A stretch of 64,000 bases of DNA from positions 30,852,322 to 30,916,321 of the forward strand of contig OX579638.1 of NCBI GenBank assembly GCA_951230915.1, written 5' to 3'. Numbering within the stretch: the first letter of the stretch is position 1; every line of letters starts with the position of its first letter. The notes below the pieces were generated by a model that saw only the letters and a list, made by a program, of their open reading frames with translations, searched no databases and was not told the DNA's origin. The translations under genes were made by a program, and so were the position numbers. Below are positions 24,782-35,651 of this stretch, piece after piece. Source of the stretch: Antitrichia curtipendula. Its lineage: Eukaryota > Streptophyta > Bryopsida > Hypnales > Leucodontaceae.

Positions 24782-25585
24782 CCCCTAAGTGCAAGCGACC
24801 ATATATGGTCGATCTGAAATTTTAGGCTCATTTTGGTGTGGGCAGTTAAATTTGTTTGACCGGTTTAAAAAATTTTCTGGGCAATTTTTAGGGTTAACTA
24901 TTGAAAATTTTCATTTTTCATTGAAAAAGGTACATATTTGATTGTTGAGAGGTCTCCAAAGCCATATATGTCCATTTAGTGGAAGAGTAAAGCTTGCTTA
25001 TTTTACTTCATTTTTCAACTTTGAGCAATTTCACTTGATTTGGGATCTAAAAACTTGTACTTATCCATTTGCTTTGAAAATGGTCCCAATGGAATGAGGA
25101 AAGTGTTTTCATGATTTCCACCATTGAAAATTTTAAAAGAAAATATTGATTTGGATTTATTTGTGATTTATACTTATTATAAAAAATTGCATCTCAACAA
25201 TTGCAAGGTGGATCGTGTAATGAGTTTAATAGCTTTTTGTGTGAAATTAAGTTTTTTGAAAGTGTATTTTAGTGTACTAATACAATTTGTAGTTGTTCAT
25301 GTCACCTCTAATCTCCCAAAAAATTTATGTGCAAATTTCTGAAACATTGTGGGGAGGGGCAACATACGCAGCATACTAGAAAACTTACATTTTTCTTGTT
25401 ATAATCTCACAATTCTTACGCAATTTTGCACTCAAAATTGGTGTGTGTACTAATAAGCAAGCTCTTTAAACATCCATATGGTTAGATTTTGAAAAAACAA
25501 CAATTTGCTTCAATGGGGATAACTATAAGCCAATGCTCTTTTTTCATAGTCAAAACACATTAGAAAATGCTTAGGCATTTAGGGG
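24782..25585. mobile_element. piggyBac-like non-autonomous element, 804 bp, TSD TTAA
   Basis: The left end CCCCTAAGTG and right end CATTTAGGGG form short inverted repeats flanked by TTAA (24778-24781 and 25586-25589). The right TTAA directly abuts the end of giant LTR U3. No ORF of note. It shares ends with the elements at 15101, 38475 and 39903. Confidence 0.72.
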
Positions 25586-26929
25586 TTAACGTGAGTGATG
25601 GTATGAACATTTATCTACCCACCCTTGGTAAATAACCAAACACAATCAGATTCTTGTTTAATTTTAATGTTTGATGGTATTGGGTGTTTAAGCGTTCGTA
25701 CACTACGCCTTCCAAGTAGTGGATCTTTGTATAGTACTTAGGTTTATTTAATAGGTGCAACACATTATAATTTAAAATACAAATAAACAAATTTTTAGAC
25801 AAACTCTATTAATTTACTATATTTAGTAATTTCATATTTTCTCCTTGTAGGTATTATTTTTAGCTTTCTAAATTGATATTACACTTAGAAATTGAACTTT
25901 TTTACACAAAGTTATTTATGGATGGATGAAGTTTGACTGCTAATTGACTTTTCAAACTTCATCCATAGTTTTATCTTAATCTATAATTTGGATTTTACTT
26001 TATTTTTATTTTTAATCTTCAGATTTTTAATTCTACCTAAGTTTTTGGTTTTTGTTCCCTATGGATGAAATTCCCTAAGTTTCATCCATTTTAAGTTCAA
26101 AACTTCATCTATCAAAATCTTTCTTGTTTTAAGTTGGTTTTTTAATGTATTTTATATTTTTGGAAACCCCTAAGCCTATACTATTAGATTCTAAATTTAA
26201 ATTTAATTTGACTATAAGTTTTATTATTTTCACATATTTCTAAGTTTTAGCCTTTATTGACTTGCTAATTAAATATGAAAATAAAATAAAAGAGAAGGTT
26301 TAGTATTATACCTTGGGGTATGGCTCATCGTAGTGGTACCTTTGAGCCTCCTCAAAATCCTTTGCTTGTGCCATTTTTTTATTATTATAAGTTTTGGTGT
26401 TTTTTACAGACTTTTGGCTAAGCCAAAGTCAACTAATTTTCTATCTTTCTAATCTTCCCTTTCCACCTCTTTTTAAGACTATTCTATTCTATTTTGAATT
26501 TTCTAACCATTGACTTTGAGTACTTGAGAATTTCTAACTGTCACCTATTATATAGTCTTTGTTGACTATTTTGCCACTAATACTTCTTCCAATGATCTTT
26601 GGTTTCTTTTCTAAAGAGTTTTTTGTGTATCTTCCTACTTCTTCTTTCTACTAATCCTTCTTCTTTCTACTAATCCTTCTTCTTTCTATCGAATCTCATC
26701 ATTTCATCCTCCAAAGTTTTTTGATAGTTCTAGTTGATGCATGAAGAATTTGAGTGTTTGAAACGTTGATGTGTAGAACTTCTCTTCTTTCCTTCCTTCC
26801 TTTCTTGTAATCTCTACTGGATCTATTTTATAACTTTTATAAGAAACTAAACTTTTTAGGAAAAAAACCCGAACTACTTGTCATGAAGATTTTTCTCTTG
26901 GAGAATAAAACCTCTGGCTTCAATTGCCA

Positions 26930-27135
26930 AGGAGATCAAGCCCCTGGTCGGAGGCGGAGGCCTTTGGAGTAGCCGAAGGAGTCTCTGGCACCAACGGGGA
27001 GCCTCTACCACAACTGGGGGAGCCTGCAGCTGGGGGAGCCTTTGCCAACCGGTGGGGAGACTTTGCTACATCCGGCGGGGGAGCCCGCAGCTGGGGAGTC
27101 TTTGGCAGGGAGCCTCTAGCCGGCCCTACCATCAA
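26930..27135. repeat. GC-rich minisatellite in LTR U3
   Basis: Short imperfect units of 'ggggagcctttgcc' type repeat over about 200 bp and stand out as a GC island in AT-rich sequence. The equivalent place in U4 (41600-41790), U5 (61500-61690) and the 57-59 kb fragment (58900-59120) also carries a GC-rich minisatellite but with a different unit. Confidence 0.6.
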
Positions 27136-27180
27136 CCCTAGTAGAGGTCTGATCTTCCGGCCTGGCTGGAGTCCTTGACC

Positions 27181-27519
27181 CAGGGTTGTCTATCCAGACG
27201 TGACGTGGGCATTTTGCGTCGTGATGTCACGTCACATCCGTCGTGACGCGTCACGAATCATGACATCCCTAACCCTAAAGTGACATCCCTAACCCTAACT
27301 TTAAAATTTCAGAAAATTTTGAACTTTAGTTTCATTTTTTTTTACAAATATAAATGGAATATCAATTGTACTACTACTATTGAACATATTAATCTAATGT
27401 ACAACCTTCTATGTAAAGAATTTTGTAAAATTCCTTCAAATTTTTAAAATATTCCGTCATGACGTTGTTCGAGCAAAACGTCACGTCTGTCCAGACGTGA
27501 CGTGACACGGACAACCCTG
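27181..27519. mobile_element. hAT-type MITE, 339 bp, perfect 8-bp TSD
   Basis: Ends CAGGGTTGTC...GACAACCCTG with inverted repeats extending through GACGTGACGT-type sequence. Flanks are CCTTGACC on both sides (27173-27180 and 27520-27527), a perfect 8-bp duplication. CAGGG ends and 8-bp duplications are diagnostic for the hAT superfamily. The interior contains clustered CpG-rich palindromes (tgacgtcacgtcac) and 'tgacatccctaacccta' repeated twice. No coding. The second family member splits the Tet-like gene at 52052-52345. Confidence 0.92.
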
Positions 27520-27769
27520 CCTTGACCCTTAGTAGGGAGGTATCCCAGGGGGGTTGGCTGCCCTTGGGGTTTTTCTTCCTCCCCCCTCGGGGATTTAATC
27601 ACCTTGGGAGACAAAAAAAAACTAAAAAACTAAAATAACAACAGAAATAAAAACTATAACAAGGATAAATATAAAAGGATGTTTGTTTGTGTGTTTTTTT
27701 AGGCATTTTTTGTTTGTTTTGTTTTTTTGTCAAAACTAAAAAAATCTATTTGCTATTAGTTTTAAGAAA

Positions 27770-27980
27770 CTAGGTGCGAAGCTTCACTGTAGACAGAGAA
27801 TTTCACAAATTTGGAATAAAACTAAACCAAGGAGGTTCAAAGCTCCGCCATGATTTCTAAAATAACAAAAAATTCTATAAACTTAAGACTTTACAGGTCA
27901 AAGCTCTACTGTGAGTTGAACACCTAGAAAAATAACCTCTAATATCATTCCTCACAAAGTTAGAGCTTCGCCGTCCTAAA
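27770..27980 (-). repeat. AAGCTT motif array of LTR U3
   Basis: Four motifs, ggtgcgaagcttcactgt, ttcaaagctccgccatga, gtcaaagctctactgtga and agagcttcgccgtcct, spaced 60-66 bp at about 27774, 27834, 27895 and 27960. They are complements of the GGCGAAGCTTTGAACC motif of U5. Confidence 0.6.
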
Positions 27981-28429
27981 TGGATCAAGAAAATAATTAA
28001 AAACAAAAAATACTTGTTAGTACAAACTATAAGTGTTAGTACAATGATAAAAAATACTCAAAACAAGTTAGTACTTCAAATAAACACAAGAAGTTAGACA
28101 ATAGAGTCTCCCCTAAGTAGCATCACCAATCACAAGGGAAGGGGCTCTAGGATTAGTACAAGTTAGCACAAAACTAAAAAAAAAACTTCAATACTCAACA
28201 AAACCAACAAAAACTCTTCCAAAAACACAACAAAAATTAGCAAACTTTGAAAGGGACCTTAATGTCTTTCAGAGTTCAACAAAAATACAACTTAGGAGCT
28301 TAAGATGCTCCAAAATACACACGTTGCAACAACTTGGCTTGAACTTAGCCAAAAATCCAATTAAATGGACCAACGTGGATGCGTGGTCAAAAAATGGCTA
28401 CAAGAGATGAGAAGAGAGGAGAACGAATG

Positions 28430-28439
28430 CCTTTCTATA
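28430..28439 (-). promoter_or_regulatory. TATA-like box of LTR U3
   Basis: On the - strand TATAGAAAGG is followed by 'cattcgttctcctctcttct', matching the position and downstream pyrimidine stretch of the TATA-like boxes in U2, U4 and U5. Confidence 0.45.
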
Positions 28440-29989
28440 CTCTCCCAAGGGCACCTACCTCCTCTAATTTTCTCATGGTAATCTTATCATTTAAAATTTT
28501 CATCCTAATTTATCAATTTTGATTTTCTAAGCTAGTCCATTTTTTAACTTTTGGAGATTAACTCCAAAGTACAAACAGATTGCGCCATTAGCTTCAGAAG
28601 ACCATTTTCCATCAATGGGCCCCCTCCCAACACCTCTTTTTCTTATGCTAAAATCTCAATGAATCCTAATGTAAATTTCACGACAAAAAAAGGGGTTAAA
28701 ATCCAACTTTTGAAAGTAGAACTTTTATGAGAAAAGTAACTAGCCTAGGATCTTTATTAGATATAAGGGAGTAAGAAAAGACCTAACTTGGACCTCATTC
28801 CAATTCTGTATGTGTTGGAAATGCCGGTCAACATCCCGAACTTCCTTCAATTTTGCCGGTTTTGAAGAATCTTATTTATTCGAGTACTTTTGGCTATCGA
28901 AATATTCTAAAACTTGATGGAGCATTTTATTAACATAAAAAAGCAATCCTAATTTTTAGTGAGATTTTATCGCACTTTGGGTAATTTCTAAGAATTTTCC
29001 ATCATAGGTTTCTGTAGTTGATTGTCCGGAAATGCATCTTCTGGGAGTCAGAAAATTCCGAAACTTTTCATGGAATCTGTTATGGAATCCCAAAAAATAT
29101 GTTCAAACTCATACTTTTACTTTGCACAATGGTCATACGAGATTCAAATTCCACCATCTCCTTTAATTATCGGCGCTAAAATAATCTTTCACACAAAGAG
29201 GAATCTTGTTGAGCCGATTTTAGCTATGAGTTCCTAGTGTGACACTGACCCTAGAACACCCTCTCCCGGCCATAGATTCCTCTACGGTCCCATCTTGAGT
29301 TTGTGACACCTACAAGCTAACAATTGGGATTTCTACTAAAAATGGAATATGATTTTGAAACTTGAAACCTCTCCCTAGAAATCATCTTAGGGTTCTAACC
29401 TAGGTTCCCTCGGACTAATTAGGCTATAATTGTCACGTATAGGATAGGTTTGGCTATTTTGGCTATTTTTACTAACTATTTAAAATTTACCCTATTTCCC
29501 AGATTCTAACCTATTTACAACTAGGTTTGGATTCTATTTAGATAAAAACACTCAATCTATGACCAAATACCATAGTGGTATGTAACATACCTGTTTTGGT
29601 TTACACTCTTTTTTGGTCTTTTTATATCTAAAATTGTATTCAAAATAATTAAAACAAAAAAAAAACACCCAGTGAGTTCTAAGTGACAAGGTAGGAGCTC
29701 ACATATGCCGGCCATTTGTGGTGGAACCTAGAATTCTCTTGCTATGACCTATCCATGGGCACACAATCATTTATCTTACAATACATCAATCCTACAAGGG
29801 GTGAGTAATATCTTGGGCAATACTATATTTTGACTATATATAACAGTAGAGTCTTTTTTCTCCTGCTCATCCTTCTAACTTTTGTAGCTTTAGTGCCCAA
29901 AAAATAAATTTATATAGTTATAATGGACTGTGATCAAAAGTAGATTGTCACTAGACACATTTTTATTGATTTTTTTATTTATCTAGTTT

Positions 29990-30480
29990 TTAATTTTCTT
30001 GTTGTTTTCCATCCGCCTCAATTGGAATTGACTTGGATCTATAGGTGAAAATATAAAAAACCATCCTTCCTTCCTCAATGGAGTGAATTTGGAACTACAA
30101 AATGAAATAGACAAAGATGAAGAAAAAACCATGTCCGTCTTTGTTGGAGCAAATTTGGACCTATAGATAAAAAAATATTCCATACTTGCTTTCTTCCCTC
30201 AACGGACTGAGTTTGGACTAAAAGATGTAGATAAAAAGAAAGAAAAGGAGAGCATGGAAAAGACTAAGACTTCAATGCTGAGGAGCTCCTTTCAAAAGGT
30301 GTCTCCAGTCACCAAAGTTGGTGACTTCTTGCCTTTTCACTAGCTCAGGGGATAACGCTACCCGACCTTGGTATCGAATCGTCGTTGCCAGGGTGATAAT
30401 ATGGTAACTATATGCCATCTAAGTCCCCACGACTGAAGACATTCAACAAGCCACGCCAAACGTATAAGTACTATTGGTCA
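29990..30480. repeat. Dispersed repeat R3, copy b
   Basis: Similar along its length to 21745-22200: 'ccatccttccttcctcaatgg', 'ttccctcaacggactgag', 'gaggagctcctttcaaaagg' and 'ttttcactagctcagggga' occur in the same order. It follows closely behind giant LTR U3. No coding frame. Confidence 0.6.
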
Positions 30481-32190
30481 TCCCTTGGAATTTTTTTTCT
30501 TTTTTTCTTTTTTAGACTCAGAGTCTTGGTTACACTTCTAACCTCTTCAATTAATCTACTGTTGTCTCAAGGAAATATAAGATTGTATGAACTTCCAATC
30601 ATTATGATTCTTATTTATATATTTTTTTCATTGCTATATATATATATATATATATCATCATATATATATTTTTTGCTTCAATGAATAAGTTTTTCCTCTA
30701 CTATATGGGTATTGTTTTATAAAAATTAACTATCTATCAGCTTACCAAATTTAAGATGGAATGAGTACTTGAATAGATTATTTAATATAAATTGGCTCTG
30801 CTCATATTTCCTTGCGTATAGATGGGTAGATCTTTAGATATCCATGATCCCATTGACGTTAGTAATTCAAATTTTCAAAAATTGGCAAGGGTTGGGCTTT
30901 GTGCCTTAACTCCTTAGTTACGGACACCTTTACTGGACTCCTCCAGCAAATGTTGGAGTGGCTGGCTATGAACTGCCACTACTAGGGGCTGTGGCACTTA
31001 TGGCCAATACAAGCTATGGTTACGGCACTCACTGAAAACACTAGCTGGATTCGGTACTCAACGTTGGACACAATGGCCCGACCACACTGCCTTAGGTGCG
31101 TGACAAGCTCCTATGCTTTATAGAAATACTTTCTCCTACTTGCTTTGTGACTCCGCTCAGTTGCAGACTAGCTCTGATCAGTTACACACTTTCTAGATAG
31201 TAGTTTTTAGTTGCCAAGGATGGAATTTTGGGAAGCTGTATTATTTTTGGATTGACTGACAATGGTGTGAGGTTCCCAAAACATCGGCCAACAGGTGTTG
31301 CTTACTGCTATTGCAAAGCAAAATTCTAACTTTGGAATTTTCATTTTTAAGCTTTGTGCATTTGTAAGTATATGATAGTGTAAGCTTTCTCTCTTGTGAA
31401 CATACAATATTAAGTTGTGGTAATCTTAAGACACTTTGTGCACATCAAGTGGCATACTAAATCTCTGTTGGTTGGCAGGGGTACAAGTGAAGATTACCAT
31501 CTCTCGAGGAATTTCTCTCAAGAAATTCTACAAACTACACTTGGAGGGAAGAACCTATAGTTTGATGGCAAATTTATATTTTACTTTCTCTTCATGTAAT
31601 CAGGGAGTAATAGTTCAATTACTTGCTTGTTGCTTTGGTTTTATATATTGTCTAGACATTGTTTTCATATTACTATTGGTCTTTTGAAATTTTGGGTAAT
31701 TGAAATACAAATAAGATAAGCTTTTTTGTATGTATAGACTGGTTACCTTTTTCTCCCTATGAATGTTCAAAACTGATGTATGCTTTTAAATTAACCCATT
31801 TATGCTTGGTACATCATCGCTAGTTTACAAAATTGGCCTGGATGCCTACTAATATAAATATTTACTCCCAAGTCTTTTGCAATGGGTATCCATCCAATTT
31901 GAGACTAGGAGTCATATTTGATATAGCTAATAACACCATTGTTTTGGATTCTTCTAGTCCCTTGATTTTGTTAGAATACCTTCTTTGCTGTCCTTATACT
32001 TACTTTACTGTTAAGAAATAGCAAAATGATGATATATAACTTATTCTAGTGTTTACAGTATTACAGTACTATTCAAAAATCTGAATACCGATGCCATAAC
32101 GAGAGTATAAAAAACAAATGGAAAATAGAATCTACTTTGATTCTATCAAAGAAGTATCAAAAAAACATTTTTTTTTTAACAATTGTAGGC
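30480..32190. other. AT-rich stretch, no gene seen
   Basis: Contains a short (AT)n run near 30638-30655. The longest open frames (e.g. 31436-31687) do not resemble known protein sequence. No transposon ends recognised. Confidence 0.45.
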
Positions 32191-32193
32191 AAT

Positions 32194-32733
32194 TTACATC
32201 CCAAAGAATGAGAGGAGTTGTAGCAACACCTCCAAAATATAAGTAGCCCGTCGTTCTCGTGGAAGAATATGAAGAGGACCCAACATAGTAAATTTGTGGT
32301 CACCTACCAGCGGGTGTTGTGTGATAGTGGCAAAATCATCCATATTTGCAAACTGGCCTTCAAGCATAACCTCTATGCCAGTTACCGTATCTACTCCATT
32401 TTTCAAGTAGATCATTAGAGATCTAACAATTGGTGGCCAAGGACCTCGAACCTCTTGATCTAGAGGGATTTGTTGCAGAGGATTTTTGCGTCCCGGTTGC
32501 TCTACTTTGTCACGCGGTCGTTGTCTTGTACTTGGTAACTCAGATACAAACACATCTAATTCAAGAATCTCTTCTACTATCGGTTGTGTAACTGGAACTT
32601 CTGATGATGGTTCCTCTATGGGCAACGTTGCTAGTATGCGAGCAAGGAGCGGAAAATGGTAAGTAGAAAGCGTACATTTTGGACAAAAAAGGGAAATGTG
32701 AGTTAAAAATAAAATAAAATAGAAGAAAATCAA
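32194..32733 (-). CDS. Hypothetical open frame, possible exon
   Basis: A 179-codon open frame on the - strand, long for this AT-rich window. The first ~30 residues are hydrophobic and start at a non-ATG codon, so they are probably not translated. From about residue 30 on the sequence looks protein-like: an acidic, proline-rich part (TLPIEEPSSEVPVTQPIVEE), a basic part (STRQRPRDKVEQPGRK), then an ordered part with SLMIYLKNGVDTVTGIEVML and HILPRERRATYILEVLLQLL. It ends FFGM then TAA, with a GTAAAT donor-like sequence overlapping the stop, so it may be an exon rather than a whole gene. I do not recognise a family; the acidic start is loosely like the fragment at 22531-22845. Confidence 0.35.
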   Translation of the reverse strand: MIFFYFILFLTHISLFCPKCTLSTYHFPLLARILATLPIEEPSSEVPVTQPIVEEILELDVFVSELPSTRQRPRDKVEQPGRKNPLQQIPLDQEVRGPWPPIVRSLMIYLKNGVDTVTGIEVMLEGQFANMDDFATITQHPLVGDHKFTMLGPLHILPRERRATYILEVLLQLLSFFGM

Positions 32734-32759
32734 CCTACATTGTGTGGAATCATTTTGAA

Positions 32760-33030
32760 TATAGGATGAAAGTTGATGGAAATATGGAAAGGATTTGCTA
32801 AAAATTGGGATGGAAGGGTCTAAAGGGTGTATATAGAAGGAGATAGAAAAATTAGATGGAAATAGAAGATAGATTGGATGAAAGCAGAAGAATAATTTAA
32901 TGAAAAAATTGGATGAAAGTAGAATTGTGGATGACAGTAGAACAAATGGTGGATGAAAGTAGATGGAAATTTTGGATGAACTTCATTAAAAATTTGGATG
33001 AACCAAAGGTAAGAATTTTGGTGACAAAAG
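32760..33030. repeat. Degenerate GGATGAAAGTAGA minisatellite
   Basis: The words 'ggatgaaagt', 'ggatgacagtag', 'ggatgaaagtagatgg' and 'ggatgaacttc' recur about ten times over 270 bp at irregular 20-35 bp spacing. The 'ggatgaa' core is also the stem of the hairpin in the giant LTR family, but no LTR copy is present here. Confidence 0.5.
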
Positions 33031-34106
33031 TGAAAACATTGGTTGAAGTTTTAGAAAAAAAAAAACAATATTATTCTCAAGTATGACTTTATATTTGGTG
33101 ATAGAAAAATGGATGACAATTCCATTAAAAATCATAGGGCAAACTTGTAGAATTACATCCTACAACTAAAATTACAATTTTAGAGTCCTATGACCATTTT
33201 AGATGTAAATTAGGTTTGTTGTTTCTATGTCACGGTTTAGGGTCATATACTAATTACTGTGGTTGATATGGGATAATAGGACTGAATTGTTCTTTTTACC
33301 TTGGAAAGATGGCATAGTAGTTTAAGAGTACGTTCACATATGGGCCTAATGAATCTAGATTGCAAATAGTAATGGCATTCTGTCATATCTATGGTTGCAA
33401 GTAAGAGAAAGACACAATTTTAAAGCTCTAAAAAAAGGTCATATCATTCAAATACTTCAAATTCAAACTATCGTGCATTCAGTGCAAGGGACACTATTGT
33501 CTTATAATTTTGAATCATGCAAATTTAATGTAATGCAAGTAGTAATCCTTTTAGTCTCACTACTTCTTCATTTATGAGTACATAATAGACTTGTAAAAAC
33601 AAGGGGAAATCTTTTCTAGCTGAAAAGAAAACCTAGTTAGATTCCAAATTATTTAAGATCCCATTAAGTAGAACTTGCTTCACTTCATTGAAGCTGAAAC
33701 TAGCAGCATGGATAAAGACATCTACCGTTCACTGTAGATTACAAATTACAGTCAAGATGTAATAAAGATGCTTACAATTTGCCCAACTTCCACCACTACT
33801 AGAAAAACAGTGCCGAAATTAACAAAACATCAACAAATTTTTGTTGATTTGAGTACTACATCGTCCGTTTTAACAATTTTTTGTTGATTTTTGTAAAAAC
33901 TGCCCAAATCAACAAATTTTTTTGTTAATTTGGGTACTGCATTTTCAAATTAACAAAAACTCAACACTTTTTTGTTAATTTTGACTAAAAAAATTCTCAA
34001 GTAAATTTTTGTATCTGAAAAAATGTGTAAACTATCATAGTTAGTATTCTATAAATAGTTTGTTTATGGAAAAAATAAATAAATCATTCCCAATTTGGTA
34101 ATTCTT

Positions 34107-34464
34107 AAAGTCAGCAGACTTCAAAGACCATTTAGGCATAGGAAAACAACTTTTTTCTAAAAACTTTGAACTAAGGAAAGTTGCTACATACAAGTATCTT
34201 TCATCTCCAAAAATCCGTTTGCAATTTTAAGTCTCCAATCAAAAGTTATGACTAAATTTCAGAGAGGAGTTCCATTGAATTTTTTTTGACATTATGAAAG
34301 ACCCTCTCTGAAATTTAGTCATAACTTTTGATTGGAGACTTAAAATTGCAAACAGATTTTTGTAGATGAAAGATACTTGTATGTAGCAACTTTTCTTAGT
34401 TCAAAGTTTTTAGAAAAAAGTTGTTTTTCTATGCCTAAATGGCCTTTGAAGTCTGCTGTCTTTA
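34107..34464. repeat. Long internal palindrome of the CACTA element
   Basis: The arm 34107-34267 is the near-perfect reverse complement of 34302-34464 (for example 'gtcagcagacttcaaag' against 'ctttgaagtctgctgtc', and 'gactaaatttcagagagg' against its complement). The loop is about 34 bp. A transcript would fold into a ~160 bp hairpin. Confidence 0.85.
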
Positions 34465-34496
34465 ACAAAAAAATGAAAAAAAAAATACTTTAACTA

Positions 34497-34757
34497 GGTA
34501 AAACAAAAAAAAACTCAAACATGTACATGCATGTGTGTGTGTGGTGCAATGGTTTGAACCTTGCACCCCAAGAGAGGTGCAAGGTTCAAACCTTGCCGGT
34601 AACACTAAATGAGGTGTCACGTAGGCAACTGCCATGTGGCACCACATTTGGAAGCTGCCTGCGTGGCAGTGCCACGTCGCAGGCTGCCTGCATGGCAATG
34701 CCACGTGGCAACTTTTCAGTGGTCGAATTTTTGAAAAAAAAAAAAATTGAAAAAAAG
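34497..34757 (+). mobile_element. Possible SINE-like block with Pol III A and B box matches
   Basis: TGGTGCAATGG (34542-34552) fits an A box and GGTTCAAACC (34583-34592) fits a B box, 30 bp apart, followed by about 140 bp and an A-rich tail at 34733-34757. The same stretch contains a perfect 17-bp inverted repeat GGTTTGAACCTTGCACC, so the B box match could be a by-product of a hairpin. Downstream are 'tgccacgtggca'-type palindromes. No clear target duplication was found. Confidence 0.35.
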
Positions 34758-35651
34758 AATTTAGTGCCCAAATTAACAAAAGACTAACAAAAAAATCAAC
34801 AGTTTTCTGTTAAAAAGTACCCAAATTAACACGTCCAAATCAACAAAAAAATCAACACTTCTGTTGATTTGGGCACTGTTTTTTTCTACTAGTGCACATT
34901 TACCTAAACAACTCAACTTCATTTTTTTGAAATTTAGGCAAGTGCACTCCGGGAAAGATGAAATTGTTAGCATGTAATCTTCATTTTGAGGTGGTATCTC
35001 TGAATTTAAAGAAACAATGCAATCAAATCTCGGATGGGAAACCATTGTAACCCTTTGAATGCAAACATTCAAAGTGAAGGCCGAAGCGCAATTGTTTTGT
35101 TGCTTTGTTGTTGGTGCTTTGGAGTTCTTGCGAACAACTTTACTTGCTCGAATCTTGGGATGCTCATCTGGTGATGATGGAGTAGGATAGGCACGAACAA
35201 GTTCTCCGCTTTCTTCTCCGCCAAAGAGTTGTTGAGGTGAAATAACTTGTAATAACGCTGTATCCGTGGACCATGGATACTTCCAAAGAATTTTATTGCG
35301 ATGTTATTTCTTATTAAAGGTTGTGACTTACTAGGCCATTCGGACAAGTACCCCAATAGAGGCGACCTCCTCTCATATCTCTTTAGTAAGATGGCATGGC
35401 GCAACTTGCTTAGAAATTGCACCCTTATGTTCTTTGATGTGGATCCCCTAACTCAGAAGGTTTTTATAATACCCCCAGTTGTACATATTAAAGACATCCA
35501 ACCAACAGATCTGAAATAGACTACCTTAAGAATTGCAAACAATGCTTTATTTGTATCCAGTTCCTATTCTTTCATATATTTAAATGGAAAAATGGTAGTG
35601 CCACCACCTTTCTTTATTATACAACTATCAGTGTGTGTGATGTTGAAGAGA

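Larger units (their letters stand above)
25590..29703 (-). mobile_element. Giant LTR copy U3 (4.1 kb), no matching TSD
   Basis: In reverse orientation. The left edge 'cgtgagtgatgg' leads into the conserved 'cccttggtaaataacc' block and the right edge GTAGGAGCTCACA is the complement of the family start. Flanks are GTTAA and TATGC, so no duplication is left; the left flank is now the end of a piggyBac-like element. Inside are the family hairpin (25924-25964), a GC-rich minisatellite (26930-27130), a hAT MITE (27181-27519), four AAGCTT/GAGCTT motifs (27770-27980) and a TATA-like box. The ORFs at 26920-27178 are artefacts of the minisatellite. Confidence 0.75.
33794..34894. mobile_element. CACTA-type non-autonomous element, 1101 bp, TSD CAC
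   Basis: Left end CACTACTAGAAAAACAGTGC and right-end complement CACTAGTAGAAAAAAACAGT; flanks CAC on both sides (33791-33793, 34895-34897). Subterminal sequence is dense in 'tcaacaaa' and 'ttgttgattt' words, as in CACTA elements. The middle holds a ~160 bp imperfect palindrome (34107-34464) and a SINE-like block (34497-34757). It interrupts a SWIM zinc-finger coding region. No transposase coding. Confidence 0.9.
33633..35430 (-). pseudogene. SWIM zinc-finger protein relic split by a CACTA element
   Basis: On the - strand a frame open from 35303 reads KILWKYPWSTDTALLQVIS, FGGEESGELVRAYPTPSS, KASKVV-like basic sequence and then VTMVSHPRFDCIVSLNSEI and FPECTCLNFKKM, which is a CxC half of a SWIM zinc finger. 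The CACTA element at 33794-34894 follows. Below it the frame resumes with WANCKHLYYIL, the CxH half, and FIHAASFSFNEVKQVL. Removing the element plus one CAC duplication joins the halves in frame. SWIM fingers (CxC...CxH) bind DNA or protein and are common in MULE/FAR1-type transposases and related proteins. One TGA (33729-33731) and a frameshift near 35280 remain; upstream of it (to 35422) another frame is open (KRYERRSPLLGYLSEWPSK). Whether it was a host gene or a transposon gene I cannot tell. The stop at 33633-33635 is taken as its end. Confidence 0.68.

Noticed and set aside
26920..27178. Open frames on both strands with proline/alanine or glycine-rich sequence
   Set aside because: Artefacts of the GC-rich minisatellite in LTR U3.
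35069..35422. 117-codon - strand open frame as a gene on its own
   Set aside because: Its lower half overlaps the better frame leading into the SWIM finger; only the upper part may be coding, as the upstream piece of that relic.
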